A stretch of DNA of 64,000 nucleotides from the NCBI GenBank assembly GCA_028274465.1, contig CM051457.1, forward strand, positions 65,552,018 through 65,616,017, written 5' to 3'. The notes beneath the pieces were generated by a model. The model was given only the letters and a program-made list of their open reading frames with translations. It was not told the DNA's origin and ran no database searches. Shown here piece by piece: positions 45,494 to 54,623 of this stretch; position 1 is the first letter of the stretch; each line of letters begins with the position of its first letter. Position numbers and translations under genes: made by a program. The DNA comes from Plantago ovata (lineage: Eukaryota; Streptophyta; Magnoliopsida; Lamiales; Plantaginaceae).

Positions 45494-45627
45494 AAACCTA
45501 TTCTACCGAATAGGTTTGGGGAGGGGGTTACTATCATATTGACTTGTTTTTCGTCTTTGTGAGTCATGTTGAGTTTGTTTTTATTTTCTTGTGAGTTTGT
45601 GCTCCAACCTATTTTTTCGAATAGGTT
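45494..45627 (+). repeat. Two hairpin-plus-G-tract copies in G2 noncoding region
   Basis: AAACCTATTC / GAATAGGTTT with loop TACC (45494-45517) is followed by GGGGAGGGGG. AACCTATT / AATAGGTT (45606-45627) is followed by TGGGGAGG. Both end in GGTTTGGGGAG, the core of the true polypurine tract at 46415-46432. Confidence 0.75.
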
Positions 45628-45698
45628 TGGGGAGGTCGTTGTAGTGTCGTTGTTATTTCCTTTCATTGTACTTCCGTTGTGCTATTGTTGGCTATATA

Positions 45699-45830
45699 CA
45701 AAAAAAAAAAAAGGAAAAAAAAGAAAGAAAAGAAAAAAAGAGAAAAATTCCAGAATCTGGAAAAAGAAAAAAAAGAAAAAGAAAAAAAAGAAAAAAAAAG
45801 AAGAAAAAAAGAATAAGACCCAAAAAAGCA
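45699..45830 (+). repeat. Purine-rich tract in G2 noncoding region
   Basis: About 130 bases of nearly pure A/G, broken by the palindrome TTCCAGAATCTGGAA (45747-45761). G1 has the corresponding tract on its own sense strand (40940-41070). Reading frames here (poly-Lys) are artefacts of composition. Confidence 0.8.
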
Positions 45831-46432
45831 AAAGAAGGGTTCAAGCAAGCCAAAAGCAGTTTTAGCAAAGTGTTTTGCGTTATTTTTTCAGCTTCTGTAA
45901 TAGTTCGTAATCGAGTTGTATATTCTATCTTTTGTTTCGTGTCTTATGTTCTAGACCATCCTCGTCCTGCCATTCAGGAAGTGGTGAATAGTCTTTGCTT
46001 TGAGAGTTGGGTAGAATAGGGGAGTGTTGACTATTAGGGAACCCTCCTTCGTTTGATGAGCGCCAGTATTGGTTCGACCTTTCTTGAGGGAAAGTCTCAA
46101 CTTGGTGAACAGTAGTAAGTCCTCAGTTTCATAGGCACGAACAACCATTTGTATTCTAACATGTTTCATTGCGTCGTCACTGACCAGGTCCAGGTGGAGA
46201 ATGTTACGAGAGACTCTCTTGTTTAACAAAGTACATATGTGAATATGTATAGGTTCAATTGAGACATTCTTCAACCTACTTCCATGTTATGATTTGTATG
46301 GTCTTTGTTCATAAGTATTTGGGATACAATCGATTATTTCTTCTTGTTTGGCATGAGACTCCTCTTTGTGTTGCATGTAGGTTGCATAGAGTCTAGCTAG
46401 TTGCTTGAATCAAAGGTTCGGTTTGGGGAGTT

Positions 46433-47698
46433 TGATGACAGTATTTTTTACGCTATCATTTGAGTCTTTTTTCACCAATTTAGCTATCCTCTTGCATGCA
46501 TTTTAGTGCATTTTGTTAGAATAGTGTCACATTTCCATTTCTTTTGTTCTTTTCAGGTTTTAGGTGGAAATCGCGTTTTTGGATGTAATTCATGGAGAAA
46601 CAATGATGTTTTGGTGCAACGAGATCACCCGTGGTGTGTCAAGGACTACCGAGACGAGTTTCAAGGCCAAGAGATCAAGTTTCGTAGCTCAAAATCGTGC
46701 AAGGGGCCGAATTCGAGGATCCAAAGGAGGAATTCCGCACGGGCCGCGTTCTGCCCGTGCGGGGCGCACCGCCGCGGAGCTTCCGACAGCTCTATATATA
46801 TATATCCCAAAATCTGTGAATTTTCATATCTTTCATCATATTTTTCCAGACATAAACCCTAGAGCTTGTTCTGGGGATATTTTCTCCTAGAATCTTTGTA
46901 ACTTAGCGAATTTGGAGCTAGAGGAGAGATTTGGACACCGTTTTATCTCACCTTGGTAGATCTTTGTGAGTTTTAGCCATTCACCGGAGATTGACAACCT
47001 TTGGTGGTAACCTTGTATCTCACAATTCTGCTATTTATCTTTCAATTAAACATGTTTTCATTCATTATTGCTTCGATTATGATTGTTTATTGTGTTATTG
47101 ATATGAGTAGCTAAGCATCTAGTTGGTGATAGTATGTGAATTCGTAGCTAGGGTTGGTATTATGCATGATTGAGTTTCTGAGTCTTTTACTTGATTAATT
47201 ATCTTAGTTCGATTCATTGATCCGACTAAGCCATATATCTTCGTAGAAAAAGTGTTAGAAACACTAGGACAATTCAAGATCATCGATTCGATTATATATA
47301 ATTTGCAAGTACAACTTGAACTAAGATTGACAACCTTAGCCAAGTATTAGTATAGATAGGAAGCTTTCAAAATACACGTCTACAAATCTGTCTTTGGTGT
47401 TTGTAAATCGAATTACTTTTAAGGCAGTACGAGTTGCACTTTCATGCATAATTAGAACTTGATGCTTAGAACGAGCATACTATCACCAGCTCTCTCCATA
47501 TATTGTTAAGTTAAGTTAGAGATAAATTTGTTTTCTAAAATTATATATAGTTATTTAGTTAAAGCTAGTTTAGTCCCCTAGATATCGACACTCGAGGTCA
47601 TCTTACCTCTGCACTACGTGTTTTGTGTAGTTGTGAGTTGCCGTTTTGGCTTAAAACAAATTTATTTGATTGTTTGAGTCTGACAATCTCGTTCATCA
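46433..47698 (+). repeat. G2 3' LTR
   Basis: Runs TGATGACAGTATTTTTTACGC to GTTCATCA. It has the TATA run at 46791-46806 and a shorter GC block than the 5' LTR. The polypurine tract GGTTCGGTTTGGGGAGTT is at 46415-46432. Confidence 0.9.
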
Positions 47699-47703
47699 CC
47701 TCC

Positions 47704-48952
47704 TTCCTAGGCATTTAGCAATCTCAAAAAACAAGGTGAAGACTTGTTGCCTCTTAGGTACATAATTACACGAGAATACAACCAAAGACTCTAACATGCA
47801 ACATTTTATAAGGCATTCGCGAACCGCAGTAGAGAAAACACCACATAGTGATGTCGAGACTACCAAGTTTAACTAGTGAACATACGAATATGACAAGCCA
47901 AGCGAGACAAACCTCAAACTATTCCATAGAGCTGCAATGTATGGTCAATGGTCACAAACACTTAGTCTATACAATAAAAAAGTTCAAAAAATTTGGCAAT
48001 AAACTCCACACAACATCATGCAAAAATTAGACTAAGGATGAATACACACGAACAAACTAAATCCTAAGAAAACGGTAAACGTGCAAACAAAGGCTTTCAC
48101 GAGTTGAAATGAGAAATATAAGTCATTGGAATACCCAGAGATAACCCCCCCAACCTGAACTTCGTCGTACGTCTTGAACGTCGAAAGTGGATATTAGGTG
48201 AGAGCTGGAAGAGTACCTGTAACCTGTATTACTCAATGAAACTCGTGAGAAACCAAAACGGATGATAAAAAGGGTAAAAAGGTCAATATGGTTGCATACG
48301 GAGGTGATTCGTGGTGTCCGGATGAAAATCTGGACACCCGGAGCACTGGCGCCCACAGGCGCACCGCCCCATGTGAGGGGCGGTCCGCCTGGGGTGCCCA
48401 GGGGTGCCCAGGCCTCTGCCTCTCCTGGGCGCACCGCCCCGTGTGAGGTGCGGTCCGCCTGGGAGCGGTAGAGGCGCCGGGCGTTCTGCCTCTCCCGGGC
48501 GCACCGCCCCGTGTGGGGGGCGGTCCGCCTGGGAGCGGCAGAGCCTTGGCTTCGAGTTAATCATCACCGAACTCAAAAAATATCAACTTTTTACCTATTT
48601 TATCACCAAAACCACACTCTAACACAAGGGGAAAAACAACTAAAGACTCAAAGAAGGGAAAACTACAAGCTACATATCAAAAAACAAATTGTTCGATGTA
48701 TGCATGCAATGCAAGAAAGCAATAAAACTCTGGGTTGCCTCCCGGAAAGCGCCATTGTTTATTAGTCTCTGACTCGATTTCTTATTATTCTTCAGTTCCT
48801 TTCTAGACGGGTACTAGCCTTCCCCTTCATGGATCTCTTTCTCATACCTAGTATGTGAATGAGGATAAACAAACGCAGCAAGGCCAAAAAAGCTTATGGG
48901 GTGAGAATCAATAGAATGTACTTGATGATCAGAAATGGCTCGCAACGTACGC
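47704..48952 (-). other. G1 noncoding region, with GC-rich tandem hairpins
   Basis: Continues G1 from 41301. 47704-48250 matches the G2 stretch 44950-45475 in reverse and holds no coding sequence. 48345-48545 carries three tandem GC-rich units with GGCGCACCGCCCC facing GGGGCGGTCCGCC (centres near 48376, 48445 and 48516). 48600-48952 includes GGTTGCCTCCCGGAAAGCGC (48732-48751), a word often found downstream of pol in Athila-type elements. The reading frames across the GC units are compositional. Confidence 0.7.
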
Positions 48953-50835
48953 TCACAACGTACGTTGCTTGCCATCTACCTCAATAGTGCAAGATCCCTT
49001 GTAGGTGTCGATCACAGAGCGCACCTTGGTCAAGAAAGCTCTTCCCAAAACAACCACATCATTCACCCCACACCGCGATGCCGGCATCACCAAGAAAGTG
49101 GTGTAAAAAGAAGTGCCACCAATACTCATTAGCACATTCCGGACAACACCTTCCGGCCTCAAAAAGGATCCATCCGCCAATTGCACAATGGCCTTGTGCT
49201 TCTCTAGCTCTCCTAGTCCACTCTTCTCAAACGAATTCATTGGGAGAAAATTAGAGAATGCTCCCGTATCTAGTGTAGCACGGACATCATCGAGACCACC
49301 TATCCCAATCTTAACATCAAAACTATCAGGGATTGGTTCGGGATCTTCATTCTCCTCATCACTCACATCGAATCCCAGGCCCTTATCTTCCTCCTTGGCC
49401 AATGGAGGCTCACCTTGTGCATAACACTTGCACTCAGAAACCTTCTTTATGGTGATCTCCACAGGAAGGTCTCCTACCAAGGTTATCGACATCGACTTCT
49501 CTGTGTTACTGGGCAACTTCCCTTGCTCCCTACTTGCTCCACGGTCGATCAGTTCTTGCATCTTTTGGTGAGCAAGCCTAGTACTTGCCTCCAATTGATC
49601 AAGCCTACCCCTCGTCTTCTCCGAGTCTTCTTTATACCTCTTCATACATATTTGGGTGTTATCCACCATCTTCTGCAAATTTTCCAAGAGAGCAGCTGAC
49701 TTGGAATTAGGTGCTTCGGCTCTAGGAGTAAGGTTTTCACAATGATCATTACCGTAGTTGAGATTACTACGGTCTTGGTTGGGTCTATAGGTTTGGTTCG
49801 GAGGTGCATAATCTTGGTTGCTTCGGAACCCCTTCTTCCAATATCCACCACGCTGGTTCCTACCATCTTGCCCATAGCTACCCTCCTCACGGACTCCAAA
49901 TTCTGCAGCAAATACCTCTTCTTCTCCTGCTTCTACCCAATAAACACCATCGTTTGCTAGTTCAGATCTACACATATAAGCCCCATGCCCATAGTTCTTG
50001 CATACCTGCAAACCTCATTGGAAAGAGCCTGCCCCATCGAGCTCTTAAGAGCCTGCCTCATCTCATTGGTAAAGCCATCAAACCTATCCCCACTTACACC
50101 ATTCAACTGCACCTCGGGTTTTATTGAAGTTCCACGCCTCGTGTTCATGCCCATTGGATCTTTGAACTGAGACCCCTTCGCAAGCCTCTCTAAACACGCC
50201 CACACATCCTCGGCGATCTCCTCCCAAATATTCCCATGGCACTGGAAATCTACCATCTGTTGTCTCTCATAGGTGAGCTCACTGTAGAAGTGATGAACTA
50301 GATCAGAGATATCCATCCCATGGTGTGGGCACTTGTTCATGAGGTCTTTGAACCTCTCGAGAGCAGTGTAGATGGTTTCATCATAGTCTTGCTTGAAACC
50401 ACTGATTTGTGCCTTCAGTGCGGTAGTCAAGTTATGGGGAAAATATTTCTCCATAAAAGCAGAAAACACCTTCCCCCAGGTGTCGAGTGATCCGGCCTCC
50501 AGAGTGCCCAACCATGCTTTTGCTCTATCACCGAGTCCCATAGAAAAAACCTTCATTCGCAACTCATCATCCGTAATTCCTGCTCCAGGCCTTGGGAGAT
50601 TGTTAATGAAATCCTCAATGTCGTTAAAGAATCCCATAACATCCTCCTTAGCCATCTCGTAGAATTTCGGAAGCTGCTGGAACATGTGATTTTTAATCTC
50701 CAAATCACGCGTAGCAGCATATAGGACAATAGCTGGATCTCTCATCCGTTCCCGGTTGGGTTGAACCCATGATTTCAAAAGTGGGTGAGCCATCACAAAA
50801 CCTGGATATCTGTGACAGGAGTAACTCAAAACCAA
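48953..50835 (-). pseudogene. G1 gag and aspartic protease region
   Basis: On the minus strand, the Gypsy gag domain (Retrotrans_gag type) is recognisable from FNDIEDFINNLPRPG, AKAWLGTLEAGSLDTWG, FMEKYFPH and ALERFKDLMNKCPHHG. A CKNYGHGAYMC stretch near 49970 looks like a remnant zinc knuckle. Then come a charged linker and an aspartic protease with the LDTGAFSNFLP active-site motif (about 49240-49278) and VVLGRAFL. It lies just inside the tRNA-Asp primer site. Athila assignment rests on gag wording plus primer type. Fossil; one or two breaks in the visible part. Confidence 0.8.
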
Positions 50836-50962
50836 AAATAAGTCCTGTTAGTTCTGACCAAAATTTGGAAATCAACTTCTAAACTAGACAAACTAAGATC
50901 ACTTATTCCGGAAATTGAATGCTGGAAATATAAATAAGCTAAAGAGTAAAAATGAGTTAAAG

Positions 50963-50980
50963 TCCCCGGCAACGGCGCCA
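50963..50980 (-). other. G1 primer binding site, tRNA-Asp type
   Basis: The plus strand reads TCCCCGGCAACGGCGCCA, identical to the 3' end of plant tRNA-Asp. The minus strand TGGCGCCGTTGCCGGGGA is the site used by Athila/Tat-type Gypsy elements. It lies three bases from the LTR end. Confidence 0.9.
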
Positions 50981-50983
50981 ATT

Positions 50984-52254
50984 TGATGAACGAGATTGTC
51001 AGACTCGAACAATCAAATAAATTTGTTTTAGCCAAAGGGCAACTCACAAGTACACAAAACACATAGTGTAGAGGTAAGATGACCTCGAGTGTCGATCTTT
51101 AGGGACTTAACTAGCTTTAACTAAATAACTAACTATATAAATTCAGAAAACAAATTTAACTTAGCTTTGACTTAACAATATAAGATGAGAGCTGGTGATA
51201 GTATGCTCATTCTAAGCATCAAGTTCTAATTACGCATGAAAGTGCAACTCGTACTGCTTTAAAACTAATTTGAATTAACAAACACCAAAAACAGATTTTT
51301 AGATGTGTATTTTGAAGCTTCCTATCTATACTAATACTTGGCTAAGGTTGTCAGTTTTAGTTCAAGCAGTACTTGTAATTGAAGATATTGAAAACGATGA
51401 TCTTGAATTGTCCTAGTGTTTATAACACTTTTCTACGAAGATATTTGGCTTAGTCGGATCAAAGATACGAATATAACAATAAAACAAGTAAAAGACTCAG
51501 AAACTTAATCATGCATAATATGAACCCTAGCTATGAATTTACATACTATCACCAACTAGATGTTTAGCTACTCATATCAAAATCATAAACAACAATAGCA
51601 ATCATATAAGAAAACATAGTTGAATTGAAAGATAAATAGCAGAAATTGTGAGATATAAAGTTACCACCAAAGGTTGTCAATCCCCGGTGAATTGCTAAAC
51701 TCACAAAGATCTAGCAAGGTGAGATCAATTGATGTCCAAATCTCTACTCAAAGCTCCAAAATCGCTAAGAAACAATGGTTCTAAGAGAAAAAATACCCAA
51801 AACAAGCTTTAGGGTTAAAGTCTGCAAAATAATGATTCAAGATATGAATATTCGCAACTTTTACAAATATATATAGTTTCTATCGGCAGCTCCCCGGCGG
51901 ACCGCCGGACACCAGGCGGTGCGCCTGGCACGGGCAGAGAGTTGCCCGTGCCTTTTCTTCCTCCGGATCTTCGATTCTTGACCTTGGGCACGATTTTGAG
52001 CTTCGAAACTTGGTCTTTTGGCCTGGAAACTCGTCGCGGTACTCCTTGACACACCACGGGTGATCTCGTTGCACCAAAACTTCATTGTTTCGCCATGATT
52101 TATATCCAAAAGTGCGATATTCACCTAAATCCTGAAAATATCAAAGAAAATAGAAACGTGACACTATTCTAACAAAATGCACTAAAATGCATGCAAGAGG
52201 ATATCTAAATTGGTGAAAAAGACCCGAATGATAGTGCAAAAAACACTGTCATCA
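50984..52254 (-). repeat. G1 5' LTR
   Basis: Read in reverse from 52254 (TGATGACAGTG) to 50984 (GTTCATCA). The GC-rich palindromes GGCGGACCGCC (51896-51906) and GGCGGTGCGCC (51915-51925) are adjacent to the TATA region (about 51866-51877). Confidence 0.88.
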
Positions 52255-52992
52255 ACGGCTTAACAGCAAGAGCAATGTTTTGCGATTTTTCAGCAAACAC
52301 GTACAATTTCTCTTTGCTTTGTCTCATAGTTGACAGTAGCAAGATGAGAGAACAACTCGGTTGGAGTGATGTTTGGCATTCCTTGATTGTAGTAGAAGTT
52401 CTGAGTATGGATCCATTCTTGATTCACACTTCTAATAATGGTTTTCACGTTTTTAGAATCTGAATAGAAGTTTCCAAGGCAGCCATTTAGCTCACAAGAG
52501 TTGTGAATCTGAAATCCAAGTCTTCTAGTGACTCATTGGCAGCTTGTTTGAAGTTTTGAAACTTCAACTTTAGTACTTCAAGTTTGTTTTCCTTGGTTTT
52601 GTCAGATCCAACACAAAGATCTTGAACCATTTTCCAAGCTTCCTTAGCAGTTTTAGCACAATCCAGTTTGCACTATATAGTATCTGGAGTAGATCGAATA
52701 ATGATGTTTCTTGCTTGGCCATCAAGACGGAATCTTTTGTCTTCATCTGAAGTCCATTCCTCTGTTGGTTTTGGTACGACGGTGTCGACCGGTTCTTCTA
52801 AGATAGTTTCCTTTCCACTAGTATCTGTGGTCTTGTGAGGAAAGATTCTTTCAAGTTTAGTGATCTTGATTGGGCCATCGTTTATGACAGTCACCATCTC
52901 ATCACTAATGGCCTCAAGATGTAGCATCATGTTGTTTCGTCATTTCTCATAGTTTTCCAGCTTCAACAAAGGACCGTCTCCTAAAGACATAC
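52255..52992 (-). pseudogene. gag: Element 3 gag N-terminal region
   Basis: The plus-strand block 52260-52992 is the reverse complement of the gag start as at 3433-4150. It includes the start motif (MSLGDGP-type near 52990), MMLHLEAISDEMVTVINDGP and RNIIIRSTPDTI. The first five bases are the ACGGC duplication left by G1. Fossil. Confidence 0.85.
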
Positions 52993-53102
52993 TGTCAGCA
53001 AATAACTACCAAACTGATCAAGTGAAAGTGATTTACGGAAAGCACCTAAGGGGATCTAGGTTCAGTGCTGAAGGTTAAAGAACCTCCATCTCTGATACCA
53101 CT

Positions 53103-54623
53103 TTTTGGTCCCTTTAAAAAACAAGAAAAGACTAGGGGGGGGGGGGTGAATAGTCTTTTCACACTTTTCGTCGTTTAAAACTTTCTCAGCAAGTGCTTAT
53201 TACGTTTCAGTAATGAGTTTGCTGATACTTAACTTTCTCAGCAAGAGCTTATTACTTTTTCAGTAATGAGTTTGCTCATACTTAAAAACAGAGTGCGGAA
53301 GTCTTTTTCAATAAGTGTTTTTGTCAGAAAACTAGTTTCAGCAAGTAAGCAGAATGACAGTGTAAAACAAAGTAACTTGCTGAAAACTAAGTGCAGGAAA
53401 GTAAATCACGCAAACACTTTTATAGTGGTATCTGAGAGTGGCGTAATCTCTCAACTAATCCACTTTGGCCTTTCTAGGACTGAATCCACTATGATAAGAT
53501 ATGAGGTTCCTTACAAATCCTATCACTAATGATTCTTAGAAACCAAAGCACACTTGCCTTGTTTCCAACCTAAACTAGAGAACTGTAACCTTGTTCTCCA
53601 CCAAACTTGGGACTTTTAATCAGCAAAACTATGCTTGATTAATTCCCCCTGAATTTCACGCCTGTATAAGGGTGTTTATCATTTAGAGAGGTTTCGGATG
53701 AGATGACTTGAATATAACTTTGCAGCTATAGCAAGTAATCTAAAGAAACACAAATTGTAATACTTTGTAGTAAGCAAGTTTGTTGTTTCTGGTGTCAAGA
53801 CTTGTTCTTGTTTAAAAGAAAGAACACTTAACTAATTTCTTAGCTTTCAATGTTCTACTTATTCACAAATAGCTTTTGTTTCAAGCTTAAGTCTTGGAAC
53901 GGATTAATAGGCAGTAAAGAGTAGAGAAGGATTTGAGTGTTTAAAGCACAAGTGAGAGTTTGATCACGTTGTTGACACACCCTTCTACTCAGCCTAAGGT
54001 CTTCTATTTATAGTGTCTCAAGGGAGCCGTTTGAATTTCAAATTCTAAGGCTTTGTACCTTAAGATGTCACTATCTTGCTTTTGTACTTTCAGCAGCGTT
54101 CTTCATTTGTCTTCTTGTCTTCATGTTCTTCGCGTGCTTACTTTGCATTTAATGTTCTTTTTTAATCAAATTCAAATATGAACGTTGGAGCCAAAATGCA
54201 AGTACTCTTCAGCAAGGAGGTTACATGAGTTGTCAGCAAGTGATCTATCTCAGTTTCAGCAAGCACAACCTACTTTGTCATATAGATTTTCACTTATGCA
54301 AGCCGTTGCTGAAATTCTCGCTTTCTGAAGCAACATGTGCCTTTGTAGATACCTTTCTCTCAGAATTCTTCTAAGTCTTCAGTCTTCGAATTTTCCACTT
54401 GCTGAGCGGTTCTAGGTCTTCAATAGTTTGTTTGTGAAAACAAAGTACATCATCAGCAAGCTTATGAACCTAACTAGTACCTACCCTAAGTCTTTCAGCA
54501 AACGTTCATCTTTTACAGTATCCTTAAAATTCTAAATTCCTATGGACCTTAAGAGTACTAGTTACTGGACTTTACTTAATTTAGCATGGTTAATTACTCA
54601 TCAAAATTACAAGTTTCCTAACA
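53103..54623 (-). repeat. Element 3 5' LTR
   Basis: Reversed Copia LTR, 1521 bp, with the tRNA-iMet primer site at 53089-53100. The G-tract (C-tract on the sense strand) is at 53137-53147 and the TATA box, reversed, at 54004-54013. The right edge CCTAACA at 54623 abuts the LINE. Confidence 0.88.

Larger units (their letters stand above)
41302..47698 (+). mobile_element. Gypsy element G2 (Athila-like), non-autonomous, fossil
   Basis: A 6.4-kb element with LTRs 41302-42601 and 46433-47698, flanked by CCTCC (41297-41301 and 47699-47703) and inserted in G1 in the opposite orientation. G1 sequence continues across it in register. The visible parts are a primer site starting TGGCGCC (42605), a leader with GC-rich tandem hairpins, one downstream-type coding region (about 43566-44910), a noncoding purine-rich block, and a polypurine tract. 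Gag, protease, RT and integrase are not seen. It is broken but recent: the LTRs are about 98% alike outside one GC-rich length difference. Confidence 0.88.
39061..52254 (-). mobile_element. Gypsy element G1 (Athila-like), non-autonomous, fossil
   Basis: A 13.2-kb span on the minus strand with LTRs 50984-52254 (5') and 39061-40329 (3'), flanked by ACGGC duplications (39056-39060, 52255-52259) in the gag of element 3. It has a tRNA-Asp primer site (50963-50980), gag and protease (50835-48953) and a long noncoding 3' part with purine-rich stretch and polypurine tract. No RT, RNase H or integrase is recognisable, so it would have depended on enzymes made elsewhere. Element G2 is nested in its noncoding part. 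The LTRs look a few percent apart by eye. Confidence 0.88.
36786..54623 (-). mobile_element. Copia element 3 (Sirevirus-like), reversed, nested host, fossil
   Basis: The visible pieces are 36786-39060 (integrase zinc domain back to mid gag) and 52260-54623 (gag N-terminus, primer site, 5' LTR), with ACGGC at 52255-52259 duplicated from 39056-39060. Between them sits Gypsy G1. Its 3' half must lie left of the window because element 2 interrupts it at 36786. Its LTR ends at 54623 against the LINE, predicting the duplication ctgga (54624-54628) at the far end. Broken, with several breaks. Confidence 0.8.

Noticed and set aside
48262-48622. GC-rich frames here and at 42507-42831
   Set aside because: Compositional; they follow the tandem GC hairpins on both strands.
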